Source: CAKAHY01 sp041848045 (lineage in GTDB: Bacteria; Bacillota; Clostridia; Lachnospirales; Lachnospiraceae). Taken from it: DNA of 64,000 nucleotides. Every line of letters begins with the position of its first letter. The first letter of the stretch is position 1. The notes under the pieces are model-generated. The model was not told the origin of the DNA. It made no database searches and worked only from the letters and a program-made list of their open reading frames with translations. Of the stretch, positions 24,858 to 33,504 are shown piece after piece. The position numbers and the translations under genes were made by a program. The stretch lies in the NCBI GenBank assembly GCA_041848045.1, contig JBGZHY010000111.1:5031-69030 (forward strand). The letters run 5' to 3'.

Positions 24858-26366
24858 ATGAGCGCGGAAAAGATGAAACTCTATATTAACGGAGAGTATA
24901 GACTGTCAGCGACAGAGGAGTACGTAGAAGTGGTGAATCCGAGTACCGGCGAGGTGGACGGACTTTCTCCCTGCGCAACCAAGGCGGAAGTGGAGGAAAG
25001 CATAGAAACGGCGCATGCCGCTTATCAAAGCTGGTCAAGGGTTCCTCTGGTAAAAAGAGTGCAGATTCTGCATAATGTCAGAAGGCTTTTGATTGAGCGT
25101 CTGGATGATCTGACCTTAATCTGTGCCAGGGAGCACGGTAAGGTATGGGAAGAAGCAAAGGGCGATGTGTTAAAGGCGATAGAGGGTACGGAATTGGCGA
25201 TTACGGCACCGTCCGTGCTGATGGGAGAGTCCCTGATGGACGCTTCCCTGGGCTATGATACGGTGTCCTACCGAGAGTCTATCGGCGTGTTTGCGGGAGT
25301 ATGTCCTTTTAATTTCCCGGCAATGATTCCGATGGGATGGATGGCACCTTGCTGTATCGTTTCCGGAAATACCATGGTGCTGAAGGTATCCAGCTCCACA
25401 CCAAGAACGGCTATGGCAATTGCAGACATCTATAAAGAGGCAGGTCTGCCGGACGGCGTACTGAATATTATTTCCTGCAAGAGAACGGAAGCGGATATCT
25501 TCCTGACCCATCCCCTGGTTAAGGGCATTACCTTTGTAGGAAGCACCAAGGTGGGCAAGCATATTTATTCCGTAGCGGCTTCTCATGGCAAGCGCGTGCA
25601 GGCGCTCTGCGAGGCGAAGAACCATGCGCTGGTGCTGGAGGATGCGCCGATTGAGCGTACGGCGGCAGGCATTATCAACGCGGCATACGGCTGCGCGGGA
25701 GAAAGATGTATGGCACTGCCGGTGGTGGTGGTGCAGGAAAGCATTGCGGACAGTCTGGTAGAGGAATTAAAGAAGCAGGCTATGGGTCTGAAGCTGGGTC
25801 CTGCCTATGACAAGAGCTCCAAGCTGGGACCTGTGGTGAATAAGGCGCATAAGGCAAGGGTAGAAGGCTATATTGCCAAGGGCGTGGAGGAAGGCGCAAG
25901 CCTCATCCTGGACGGCAGAGGCAAAACGGTGGAAGGCTTTGAAAACGGCTTTTATTTAGGACCGACCATTTTTGACCATGTTACGGAGGATATGGTTATC
26001 GGCAGAGAAGAAATCTTCGGGCCGGTGCTGTGCGTAAAACGAGTAAAGAGCTTTGAAGAGGGCTTGAAAGTGATGAATGCCAGCCCGTTTGCAAACGGCT
26101 CCGTTATCTTTACCCAGAGCGGTTATTATGCGAGAGAGTTCGCCAGAAATACAGACGGCGGAATGGTGGGCGTAAATGTAGGCATTCCGGTGCCGATCGG
26201 ATTTTTCTCCTTTACGGGACATAAGGACTCCTTCTTCGGTGATTTGCACTGCTTGGGCAAGGATGCCTTCCGTTTCTATACGGAGCAAAAGACCGTAACC
26301 ACAAAATGGTTTACTAAGGAAGAAGCAAAATCCACGCAGGTAAGTACCTGGGACGGAACCATATAA
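24858..26366 (+). CDS. iolA: Methylmalonate-semialdehyde dehydrogenase (CoA-acylating)
   Basis: A 502-aa aldehyde dehydrogenase that converts malonate semialdehyde to acetyl-CoA and CO2, the last step of inositol breakdown. Conserved features are PFNFPAMIPMGWMAP, GSTKVGKHIY, the cofactor and substrate region CEAKNHALVLEDA and catalytic Cys284 in GCAGERCMAL, with the Cys spaced as in B. subtilis IolA. The GHKDSFFGDLHCLGKD end motif is specific to this CoA-dependent group. AGGAGG precedes the ATG. Confidence 0.94.
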   Translation: MSAEKMKLYINGEYRLSATEEYVEVVNPSTGEVDGLSPCATKAEVEESIETAHAAYQSWSRVPLVKRVQILHNVRRLLIERLDDLTLICAREHGKVWEEAKGDVLKAIEGTELAITAPSVLMGESLMDASLGYDTVSYRESIGVFAGVCPFNFPAMIPMGWMAPCCIVSGNTMVLKVSSSTPRTAMAIADIYKEAGLPDGVLNIISCKRTEADIFLTHPLVKGITFVGSTKVGKHIYSVAASHGKRVQALCEAKNHALVLEDAPIERTAAGIINAAYGCAGERCMALPVVVVQESIADSLVEELKKQAMGLKLGPAYDKSSKLGPVVNKAHKARVEGYIAKGVEEGASLILDGRGKTVEGFENGFYLGPTIFDHVTEDMVIGREEIFGPVLCVKRVKSFEEGLKVMNASPFANGSVIFTQSGYYAREFARNTDGGMVGVNVGIPVPIGFFSFTGHKDSFFGDLHCLGKDAFRFYTEQKTVTTKWFTKEEAKSTQVSTWDGTI

Positions 26367-26393
26367 AAACATACGATTAAGGAGGATAAAAAG

Positions 26394-27410
26394 GTGATTA
26401 AAATAGGTGTAATCGGATTGGGAAGAATCGGCAAAGTGCATATCAACAGCATCGCAACCAGAATCGGCAAGGCAAAAGTTGTGGCGGCGGCGGATCCGTA
26501 TCTGAATGATGAAATGATTGCTTTTGCAAAGGGCTTCGGCGTGGAAAATTTGAGTAAGGATTATCAGGAGATTATTGCCAATCCGGAAATTGATGCGGTA
26601 TTGATTTGTTCCTCCACGGATACGCACGCTTTAATCAGTGCAGAGGCGATTCGTGCGGGTAAGCATGTGTTCTGCGAAAAGCCGGTGGATCACAGCCTTG
26701 AGAAAATCAAGATTGTGGAGGATGCGCTGAAGGAAAGACCGGTGAAGTTCCAGGTGGGCTTCAACAGAAGATATGATCACAACTTTGCCGCTATCCGCAA
26801 GGCTATTGAAGCGGGCAAAATCGGGGATGTGCATATTACCAAGATTACTTCCCGTGATCCGAACCCGCCAAGTGCGGAGTATGCGGCGGTATCCGGCGGT
26901 ATGCTTTTGGATATGAGTATTCACGATTTTGATATGGTCAGATTTTTGACGGGAGCAGAGGCGGAGAGCATTTACGTGGAGCCGGCTGTTCTGGTGGATA
27001 AAGCCATCGGCGAGGCGGGGGATATCGACACTGCCATCATCACCATGAAGATGACGGACGGTTCCATTGCCATGATTGACAATTCCAGAAAAGCGGTATA
27101 TGGTTATGACCAGAGAGCGGAGGTATTCGGCTCCAAGGGTATGGCGGCGAGCAAGAACGATACGGAATCCACCTGCGTAATCAGCGGTGAAGAGGGTATC
27201 ATCGGCGAGAAGCCGTTGTACTTCTTCCTGGAAAGATATATGGACTCTTTTGCCAGAGAAGTATCCGAGTTTGTGGAAGCCATTATCCATGACTTGCCGA
27301 TTAAGACCGGCATAGAGGCGGGACGCCAGTCCGTAGTGATGGCGCTGGCGGGCAACAAGTCCATCAAGGAAAAAAGAGTGGTAAAATTATCCGAAATATA
27401 CCAAGGATAG
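26394..27410 (+). CDS. iolG: Inositol 2-dehydrogenase, second copy
   Basis: A 338-aa Gfo/Idh/MocA dehydrogenase catalysing NAD-dependent oxidation of myo-inositol to 2-keto-myo-inositol. Features are the Rossmann start IGVIGLGRIGKVHINSI, the catalytic Lys in EKPVDHS, GFNRRYDHNFAAIRKAIE and the Asp/His pair in DMSIHDFDMVRFL. The end KLSEIYQG is typical of clostridial IolG. The start is GTG, placed after GGAGGATAAAAAG. It is closer to the clostridial iolG type than the copy at 20857, from which it differs markedly in sequence despite equal length. Confidence 0.92.
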   Translation: MIKIGVIGLGRIGKVHINSIATRIGKAKVVAAADPYLNDEMIAFAKGFGVENLSKDYQEIIANPEIDAVLICSSTDTHALISAEAIRAGKHVFCEKPVDHSLEKIKIVEDALKERPVKFQVGFNRRYDHNFAAIRKAIEAGKIGDVHITKITSRDPNPPSAEYAAVSGGMLLDMSIHDFDMVRFLTGAEAESIYVEPAVLVDKAIGEAGDIDTAIITMKMTDGSIAMIDNSRKAVYGYDQRAEVFGSKGMAASKNDTESTCVISGEEGIIGEKPLYFFLERYMDSFAREVSEFVEAIIHDLPIKTGIEAGRQSVVMALAGNKSIKEKRVVKLSEIYQG

Positions 27411-27431
27411 TGCGGTAAAATAAAAAGCTTC

Positions 27432-27471
27432 CTTTCCCGATGCATCTTAATAGGGAGGTGTGTCGGGAAAG
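27432..27471 (+). other. Hairpin before the DeoR regulator gene
   Basis: CTTTCCCGA (27432-27440) and TCGGGAAAG (27463-27471) form a perfect 9-bp stem with a 22-nt loop that contains GGGAGG. No T-run follows. It could be an mRNA processing or stability element inside the operon. Confidence 0.5.
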
Positions 27472-27505
27472 ATATAAAAGCAAGTGCGGCAAAAGGAGCA
27501 GGAAG

Positions 27506-28264
27506 ATGAAAAGCTTGAGGAACGTAAGGCTGGATGAGATGGAAAAAATGGTTTTGGACAGAGGGACGGTGTCCTTAAAGGATCTGAGTGACTTTTTTCA
27601 CATATCCATCAATACCGTAAGAAATGATGTGGAGAACATTGTGCAGAGGGGCAGGATACGCAAGGTATACGGCGGCGTGGCTACGCTTCCGTCGGAGAAT
27701 GCTCTGCTGGAATACGGTGTGCGTGAGGACAAGAGTGCCGCGCTCAAAAGGCAGCTATGCAAAAAGGCGGCAAGGCTGATAGAGGACAACGACACGATTT
27801 TTATTGATTCCGGAACCACCACCATTCATCTGGTGGAGCATTTGAAATACAAACAGAATCTGAAAGTGGTGACCAACAACATTGTGGCGATCAGTATGCT
27901 GCTTTCCCTTGACCATATTCAGGTGACGGGCATAGGAGGCAGGGTCAACCCCAAAACAAAGTCCTTTGCCAGTGAAGAGAGTTTGAAGGTATTGGAGTAT
28001 TACAATATACAAAAGGCATTTATGGCGGCTACGGCGGTGAATGTCAAAAACGGGGCGATGAATTCCGCTTTTGATGAGAGAAGCATCAAGAAAAGAATGG
28101 TAGAAAAAGCGGAACAGGTGTATTTACTGGCGGACAGTACGAAATTCGGGAAAAGTGCCCTGTTAACGTATTGCGCATTAAAGGATTTAAACGCCATTAT
28201 TACGGATGATACCGCTTCGGATTATAAGCGGATACTGACGGAAAATGGCATAAAATGGATATGA
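27506..28264 (+). CDS. iolR: DeoR-family regulator, probable IolR
   Basis: A 252-aa repressor. The N-terminal winged HTH reads VSLKDLSDFFHISINTVRNDVENIVQRGRIRKVYGG. The C-terminal sugar-phosphate sensor has FIDSGTTTIHLVEHL and VTNNIVAISML, and ends with ADSTKFGKSALLTY, all DeoR hallmarks. B. subtilis IolR belongs to the same family and is inactivated by the IolC product. The ATG at 27506 follows AAAGGAG; a longer frame from 27440 would pass through the hairpin. Its probable target is the palindrome at 16136, which would make the operon autoregulated. Confidence 0.82.
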   Translation: MKSLRNVRLDEMEKMVLDRGTVSLKDLSDFFHISINTVRNDVENIVQRGRIRKVYGGVATLPSENALLEYGVREDKSAALKRQLCKKAARLIEDNDTIFIDSGTTTIHLVEHLKYKQNLKVVTNNIVAISMLLSLDHIQVTGIGGRVNPKTKSFASEESLKVLEYYNIQKAFMAATAVNVKNGAMNSAFDERSIKKRMVEKAEQVYLLADSTKFGKSALLTYCALKDLNAIITDDTASDYKRILTENGIKWI

Positions 28265-28278
28265 TAAGGAGGCTTTCG

Positions 28279-29157
28279 GTGAAGATAAAACTGGCTTCTT
28301 TGAAGATATTGCGGGCGGCGCAGAAAGGCGCCTATGCCATTCCTGCTTTTAACATCAACAGCAGCGACTGGATAGAGGCGGCACTGTTGGCGGCGCAGAG
28401 AGAGGACAGCCCTTTGATACTGGCAAGTTCGGACAGACTGACGGATTACCTTGGAGGCTTTGGGGCGGTGCAGAGTATGGTGCAGGCTTACTGCACGGCA
28501 CTGGATATTGATATTCCCCTGGTGCTGCATCTGGATCACGGCGGAAGCTTTGAGCGCTGTGCGGCAGCTATTGACGCGGGTTACAGCTCGGTGATGATTG
28601 ACGGCTCCAAGCTGCCGATTGCGGAAAATATTGCTCTGACCCGCCGGGTTGTGGAGTATGCAAGGCAGAGGCAGGTCAGTATCGAAGCGGAGGTAGGCTG
28701 TGTGGGCGGAAGCGAGGACGGCTTAACCAGCGGCATTGCCTATGCGGATATAGAAGAATGTGTAAAACTGGTGGAGGAAAGCAAGGTAGATGCTCTGGCG
28801 GCAGCCCTCGGTTCCGTACATGGGATATACCAAGGAGAGCCTTGCCTGTCCTTTGAAAGAATGGAAGAAATTGCAAAGCGTGTAGAAATACCTTTGGTAC
28901 TGCACGGTGCGTCCGGCATACCGGCGGAGCAGGTACAGCGCTGTATCCGTTTGGGACATGCCAAAATCAACATCAACACGGAATGTAATCAAGTCTGGCT
29001 TGCGGCATTGCGGGAGGCTTTGGAAAAATATCCGAAGACCCATGAGCCGCGAATGGTGATGCAGCCGACCAAGGAGGCTTTGTGCACATATATGCAGTCC
29101 AGGATGCGGGAGTTCGGCTCATCGGGGCGTGCAAAGGAGGTAAAGGAATATGTATGA
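28279..29157 (+). CDS. iolJ: Class II aldolase, probable 6-phospho-5-dehydro-2-deoxy-gluconate aldolase
   Basis: A 292-aa zinc-dependent aldolase. Hallmarks are AYAIPAFNIN, LHLDHGGSFE (Zn-binding His and catalytic Asp), SIEAEVGCVGG, the HGASGIPAEQV His/phosphate site and KININTE. The sequence belongs to the FbaA/GatY/IolJ family. Position between the regulator and iolB makes the IolJ reaction (to DHAP and malonate semialdehyde) the best call over glycolytic aldolase. The start chosen is GTG at 28279, after AAGGAGG; an ATG at 28255 lies upstream of that site. It ends overlapping iolB by 8 nt. Confidence 0.87.
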   Translation: MKIKLASLKILRAAQKGAYAIPAFNINSSDWIEAALLAAQREDSPLILASSDRLTDYLGGFGAVQSMVQAYCTALDIDIPLVLHLDHGGSFERCAAAIDAGYSSVMIDGSKLPIAENIALTRRVVEYARQRQVSIEAEVGCVGGSEDGLTSGIAYADIEECVKLVEESKVDALAAALGSVHGIYQGEPCLSFERMEEIAKRVEIPLVLHGASGIPAEQVQRCIRLGHAKININTECNQVWLAALREALEKYPKTHEPRMVMQPTKEALCTYMQSRMREFGSSGRAKEVKEYV

Positions 29158-29902
29158 GAGATTGGCTCGGGATGAAAGATGTGTAAGTCTGTCATCCATC
29201 GGGAATAAGAATAAAGCCATGGATATGGATGTGGATATTTATACCCTGGAGGATGAGGAATTAAGCTTTCGGGAAGAGGAAAAGGAAATGGCTATCCTGC
29301 TGTTGGAGGGAGAGCTGTGCTTTTCCTGGAACGGAGAGCAGGCGACGGGCTTTCGCAAAAATGTATTTGAGGATATGCCCTTCTGTCTGCATGTGGCGGC
29401 AAAGACTTCCGTGCTTTGTCGCCCCCGGGGAAGGGTGCAGTTCCTGGTGCAAAAAGCCGTAAACAAAGGCAGCTTTGCCCCTGTTTTGTATAAGCAGGAG
29501 GAGTTTTCCGAGGTGAGAGCAGGCGAGGGCTTTATGGAGAATACGGCGACAAGATTGATTCGTACGATTTTCGATTATCAGAGCGCGCCGTATTCCAATA
29601 TGGTTTTGGGAGAGGTGATTGCGGAGCAGGGCAGGTGGTCCAGCTATCCGCCGCACTATCATGCCCAGCCGGAGGTATATTACTATAAGTTTGACAAGCC
29701 TCAAGGCTTCGGCTGTGCCATGATTGGCGACGCGGCTTACAAGATTTATGATCACAGCTATATTGCCATAGAGGGAGGATACAGCCACCCGCAGGCTACG
29801 GCACCCGGATATAAGATGTATTTTTGCTGGATGATTAGGCATTTGGACGGAAATCCGTGGAAGGACCGGATTTTTGAGCCGGAGCATGAGTGGATGGTAT
29901 AA
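29150..29902 (+). CDS. iolB: 5-deoxy-glucuronate isomerase
   Basis: A 250-aa double-cupin isomerase converting 5-deoxy-glucuronate to 5-keto-2-deoxygluconate, the step between IolD and IolC. The C-terminal cupin has SSYPPHYHAQPEVYYYKFD with the metal-binding His/His/Glu, and the end motif HPQATAPGYKMYFCWMIRHL is characteristic of IolB. The N-terminal half is weakly conserved. It completes the catabolic set and is the last gene before a terminator. The 8-nt overlap with the aldolase gene implies coupled translation. Confidence 0.93.
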   Translation: MYERLARDERCVSLSSIGNKNKAMDMDVDIYTLEDEELSFREEEKEMAILLLEGELCFSWNGEQATGFRKNVFEDMPFCLHVAAKTSVLCRPRGRVQFLVQKAVNKGSFAPVLYKQEEFSEVRAGEGFMENTATRLIRTIFDYQSAPYSNMVLGEVIAEQGRWSSYPPHYHAQPEVYYYKFDKPQGFGCAMIGDAAYKIYDHSYIAIEGGYSHPQATAPGYKMYFCWMIRHLDGNPWKDRIFEPEHEWMV

Positions 29903-29999
29903 GGGAAGATATCCTTTACGGTGGGTTAACACCTAAAATCCGAAAATTTTGCGGACGAATGTGCCGGAAGGCTGGCGGACAGCGATAAAATTAACCACT

Positions 30000-30040
30000 A
30001 AAGGGAGTATGAAGCGTTGCGGCGTTTCTGCTCCCTTTTA
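30000..30040. terminator. Bidirectional terminator between convergent operons
   Basis: AAAGGGAG (30000-30007) pairs with CTCCCTTT (30031-30038), with a further weak stem in the loop. TTTTAAAATTT lies on the right and an A/T-rich flank on the left. It stops the inositol operon from the left and the DUF4097 operon from the right. An additional pair TTAACCAC with GTGGGTTAA (29921) may extend the structure. Confidence 0.6.
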
Positions 30041-30055
30041 AAATTTGATAAGGGC

Positions 30056-30931
30056 TTATCGTTTCTGTATATGAATCGTCCCCAGATCCGTTCTTACATT
30101 GACATAAATCCTTTCGGAATTGCCGTCTTCTTTGCGGGCGGTATTTTCCTCCGGACTATCGGCATTGACCGCAAAATCACTGACCAAAGAACCGAAATCG
30201 CTCTTGGCAAACAAAGAAACATCGGCATCTTCGGGAAGATAGATTTGCACATCTCCGACATCGGCGCTGATTTCGTGGATGGAATTTTGGCTGACCGATG
30301 CTCTAAATTCCACATCTCCCACATTGGCGGAAATATGGGAATAGGAACGCAGGCTTCCCTCTATATCCACATTTCCCACATCGCTTTGCAGATGAAGCTC
30401 CTCCAGAGAGGAAAAAAGCTCCAGATCCCCCACATTGTTTTGGATGTTCAAGGATTTTGCCTCACTGTACAGAGAAAAATTTCCCACGTCGTTTTGTACC
30501 GATAAAACCAAATCCTTTCGGGAATGGGGAATCCGGATACGCAGCTTCGGCGTGTAGGAAGGCGACAGCCCCCCGATAAGAGGTCTGGAAGCGTGTATAG
30601 CCTTGACGTACAGGATGCCTGACTGAGGATTGGCATTTAGGGTGGAGCCATGCATCGCTTCGTACAGGATGTGCAGTTTTTCTCCCTCGTAAGCTTCGAT
30701 GGACAAATCCGCCATGGTATTTTCAATATCCAGCCCGGTAATCCCCTCCAGGCTGTACTCCTGCTCCTGTATCAAAGCAGGGCTTTCCGTATAGGACGAA
30801 AAGGAGAACACCTGCTGCGGATAACGCAAATACAGGACAAAGGCCAGCAGAAAAGAGGTACAAAATATGACAAATAAAGAAACCAAACTGATTAACAGCC
30901 ATTTTTTATGTTTTTGTGTTTTCATACGCAT
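30056..30931 (-). CDS. DUF4097-type beta-strand repeat protein
   Basis: A 291-aa protein with one N-terminal transmembrane segment (about 11-33, KWLLISLVSLFVIFCTSFLLAFVLY). A long run of short beta strands follows with the pattern VQNDVGNFSLYSE, IQNNVGDLELFSS, LQSDVGNVDIEGS, ISANVGDVEFRAS and ISADVGDVQIYLPE. Each repeat carries a D/NVG-D turn, as in DUF4097 adhesin-like solenoids. Its likely location is outside the membrane. It lies 4 nt after the DUF1700 gene, the usual partner together with a PadR regulator. The molecular role is unknown. In Firmicutes these trios are linked to envelope stress, by association only. Confidence 0.87.
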   Translation of the reverse strand: MRMKTQKHKKWLLISLVSLFVIFCTSFLLAFVLYLRYPQQVFSFSSYTESPALIQEQEYSLEGITGLDIENTMADLSIEAYEGEKLHILYEAMHGSTLNANPQSGILYVKAIHASRPLIGGLSPSYTPKLRIRIPHSRKDLVLSVQNDVGNFSLYSEAKSLNIQNNVGDLELFSSLEELHLQSDVGNVDIEGSLRSYSHISANVGDVEFRASVSQNSIHEISADVGDVQIYLPEDADVSLFAKSDFGSLVSDFAVNADSPEENTARKEDGNSERIYVNVRTDLGTIHIQKR

Positions 30932-30935
30932 CCTC

Positions 30936-31532
30936 CTATGGTGTACCGGCCTTTTTTACCAAAGAAACATTGGCCTTGATGTAGGAAAGGGTTAAATGCC
31001 CCAGAAGCTTTGCCAGCAGTGCTGATAAGATAAGCAGGAACAAGCCCAGGGAAAAGAGCCCTAAGCCGCTGAAAAAGCAGGCAATTTTTCCGATGACATT
31101 GTCAAAATTGTAGATTGTGGAAAAAAACATAGACTCGGCAGCCAGAAAAGGCAGCCCCATCAGCACTATGCCGGATAAAATTACCGCAGCGCTTGCCGCG
31201 AAAAAGCCGAACAGGGCGCCCAGCAGGGCAAGGTAAATCCCCAGTACCACAATCAGGTTAAAAAGCCCCAAGCCGATGGCGGCAAGTATAGCCAAAAAAA
31301 GATTGAAGGGACGCGGGTTCTCCTCGGCTTTTTTGATGACGTTTTCCAGGCGATAAGCCATGGCAATTTGTTTTGGGGAACCGAGAGAAGCACAGATTTC
31401 TTCTTCGCTTTTGCCATGTTCCGTACCGATGCGGAAATGCTCCTCGTAATCGTATAAAATTTCACGCTTTTCCTCCTCGCCAAAGCCGTTTAAGCCGGCT
31501 TGCAGCGTGTCTAAGAATATTTTTTTATTCAT
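30936..31532 (-). CDS. DUF1700 (HAAS domain) membrane protein
   Basis: A 198-aa protein. Residues 1-55 are the HAAS-type helical domain (FLDTLQAGLNGFGEEEKREILYDYEEHF, then SLGSPKQIAMAYR). Residues about 75-185 hold four hydrophobic segments rich in Gly, Leu and Ala. The family commonly sits between a PadR regulator and a DUF4097 protein, exactly as here, with an 8-nt overlap to the PadR gene. It may transmit a signal between membrane and regulator, which is inference. Confidence 0.88.
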   Translation of the reverse strand: MNKKIFLDTLQAGLNGFGEEEKREILYDYEEHFRIGTEHGKSEEEICASLGSPKQIAMAYRLENVIKKAEENPRPFNLFLAILAAIGLGLFNLIVVLGIYLALLGALFGFFAASAAVILSGIVLMGLPFLAAESMFFSTIYNFDNVIGKIACFFSGLGLFSLGLFLLILSALLAKLLGHLTLSYIKANVSLVKKAGTP

Positions 31533-31860
31533 TTTCTCTTCCTTCCTCTGCTTCCGGTTGTAATATACAAGCCACCTGATGGGAAAAACTCTCCCATTCG
31601 CTCCGCAAAGCTTCGTACCTTTGCAGTCCCGTATTGCTGATGGTGTAATATTTTCTGGGTGGTCCTTCCGTGGATTCCTTTAAGTAGGTGGCGCAGTATT
31701 TTTCGGTGGTCAGCCTGCGAAGCAAAGGATATATGGTACCTTCGGACACCTGGATGACCTGAGAAATGACCTCTACTATTTCGTATCCGTAGCAGTCCTT
31801 TCGGCTGATGAGAGAAAGTACGCATAATTCCAAAACCCCTTTTTTAAACTGCGTAATCAT
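31525..31860 (-). CDS. PadR-family transcriptional regulator
   Basis: A 111-aa winged-helix regulator. MITQFKKGVLELCVLSLISR starts the PadR domain, followed by YGYEIVEVIS, EGTIYPLLRRL and the wing GPPRKYYTISNTG. The ATG at 31860 was chosen because AAAGGAAAAGG lies just before it; an upstream TTG in frame lacks a ribosome site. It heads the operon and probably represses its own promoter. The repeated TGTGATATA element nearby is a possible operator. Confidence 0.9.
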   Translation of the reverse strand: MITQFKKGVLELCVLSLISRKDCYGYEIVEVISQVIQVSEGTIYPLLRRLTTEKYCATYLKESTEGPPRKYYTISNTGLQRYEALRSEWESFSHQVACILQPEAEEGRENE

Positions 31861-31904
31861 TGCCTTTTCCTTTCTCAATGTCTGTGTATCGTTTCATGTG
31901 TTTC

Positions 31905-31933
31905 ATTATAGCACAGGCTACTGTATATTGCAA
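31905..31933 (-). promoter_or_regulatory. Promoter of the PadR/DUF1700/DUF4097 operon
   Basis: On the minus strand TTGCAA (31928-31933) and a perfect TATAAT (31905-31910) have a 17-nt spacer, 45 nt upstream of the padR start. TGTGATATATTAGT (31941-31954) just upstream recurs in similar form, TGTGATATAGTA, at the rho promoter. Confidence 0.75.
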
Positions 31934-31973
31934 GGTACTATGTGATATATTAGTGAGGGGAAATAAGTTTTTA

Positions 31974-32001
31974 TTGTAATTTTCATCATTTGTGATATAG
32001 T
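31974..32001 (+). promoter_or_regulatory. Promoter of rho
   Basis: TTGTAA (31974-31979) and TATAGT (31996-32001) with a 16-nt spacer lie 110 nt upstream of the rho start. The leader contains a small TGCCG/CGGCA hairpin near 32027-32041. Rho leaders are often autoregulatory, but no clear attenuator is seen here. Confidence 0.55.
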
Positions 32002-32112
32002 AAAATGCAAACAGTCTTTGGTTTCTGCCGTCCGACGGCATAAAGGCGAGAATCATCGCAATTACCCCAAAACACGAGCATGGAAACGGTATTAAAAGTG
32101 AGGAATATGTCT

Positions 32113-33504
32113 ATGAAAGAAAAACTGGCAACCCTTTCTTTACTTCAGCTAAAAGAGATAGCCAAGCAAAACGGCTTAAAGAAGATTACGGGCTTGAAGA
32201 AAGAAGAACTGATTGAAGCATTGATAGAATTTGACAGAAAACAAAAAGAGGAGCGCGGCACACACGCACAGGAAACGAGAGGCAAAAGCGAGGGAAGAAG
32301 CTTTGCGGAAGCGAAGGCGGTGGGAGAAGCACCGGAAGAAAAAGGCGGCGTAGATATGCGGGATTTGGATTCCGGCGAGCTGGCAAGCGGCATTTTGGAG
32401 GTAATGCCGGACGGCTTCGGTTTCATCAGAAGTGAGAATTTCCTTCCGGGAGCGGACGATGTTTATGTGGCACCTTCCCAGATTAAGCGTTTTCGCCTGA
32501 AGACCGGAGATGTGATTGCCGGTTCCAAGCGCATTAAAACCATGGCGGAGAAATTTGCGGCGCTTTTATACATCACGACCATCAACGGTTATCCGGCTTC
32601 CGGCGTGCATAACCGTCCGAATTTTGAAGATTTGACCCCTGTTTATCCGAATGAGCGCATTCATTTAAGCATTACCGCAAGACCGAATACGCCGGCGATG
32701 CGAGTGGTGGATCTGCTTTCCCCGATCGGCAAAGGGCAAAGGGGTATGATTGTGGCGCCGCCGAAAGCGGGCAAGACCACCTTATTAAAACAGATTGCTT
32801 CCGCGGTAACGGCGAATCATCCGGATATGCACCTGATTATCCTCTTGATTGACGAAAGACCGGAGGAAGTGACGGACATCAAGGAGGCGATTGTGGGGCC
32901 GCAGGTGGAGGTGATTTATTCCACCTTTGACGAGCAGCCGGAGAAGCATAAGCGTGTATCGGAAATGGTTATCGAAAGAGCCAAAAGACTGGTGGAGCAC
33001 GGCGAGGACGTGGTGGTGCTGCTGGATTCCATTACACGTCTGGCAAGAGCCTACAACCTGATTGTGGCACCAAGCGGAAGAACCCTTTCCGGCGGTTTGG
33101 ATCCGGCGGCTTTGTATATGCCGAAGCGCTTTTTCGGCGCTGCCAGAAATTTCAGGGAAAAGGGCAGTCTGACAGTGCTTGCCACGGCATTGGTGGAAAC
33201 CGGTTCGCGCATGGATGACGTGGTTTTTGAGGAGTTTAAGGGCACGGGCAATATGGAGCTGGTTCTGGACAGAAAATTATCCGAGAAGCGAATTTTCCCT
33301 GCTATCGACATCTTAAAGAGCGGGACAAGGCGAGATGATTTACTGTTGAGCCCCCAGGAACAGGAAGCGGTGGAAATCATTCGCAAACTGACCGGCAGTT
33401 TCAAGCCGGAAGAGGCGGTGGAGCGCATATTGAATACCTTTGCGGACACCAAAACGAATTTTGAACTGATTGATACGATTAAGAAAATGCGTTTTAACGG
33501 CTGA
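32113..33504 (+). CDS. rho: Transcription termination factor Rho
   Basis: A 463-aa hexameric RNA helicase that ends transcription at untranslated, C-rich RNA. The N-terminal helix bundle (LQLKEIAKQNGLKKITGLKKEELIEAL) is followed by a short charged insert and the RNA-binding cold-shock domain (GILEVMPDGFGFIRSENFLPG). The ATPase core has Walker A PPKAGKTTLLKQ, LIDERPEEVTD and VVLLDSITRLARAYN. The ATG at 32113 lies 9 nt after GAGG; two earlier in-frame ATGs (32080, 32107) are less well placed. azlC starts within its stop codon (TGATG). Confidence 0.94.
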   Translation: MKEKLATLSLLQLKEIAKQNGLKKITGLKKEELIEALIEFDRKQKEERGTHAQETRGKSEGRSFAEAKAVGEAPEEKGGVDMRDLDSGELASGILEVMPDGFGFIRSENFLPGADDVYVAPSQIKRFRLKTGDVIAGSKRIKTMAEKFAALLYITTINGYPASGVHNRPNFEDLTPVYPNERIHLSITARPNTPAMRVVDLLSPIGKGQRGMIVAPPKAGKTTLLKQIASAVTANHPDMHLIILLIDERPEEVTDIKEAIVGPQVEVIYSTFDEQPEKHKRVSEMVIERAKRLVEHGEDVVVLLDSITRLARAYNLIVAPSGRTLSGGLDPAALYMPKRFFGAARNFREKGSLTVLATALVETGSRMDDVVFEEFKGTGNMELVLDRKLSEKRIFPAIDILKSGTRRDDLLLSPQEQEAVEIIRKLTGSFKPEEAVERILNTFADTKTNFELIDTIKKMRFNG

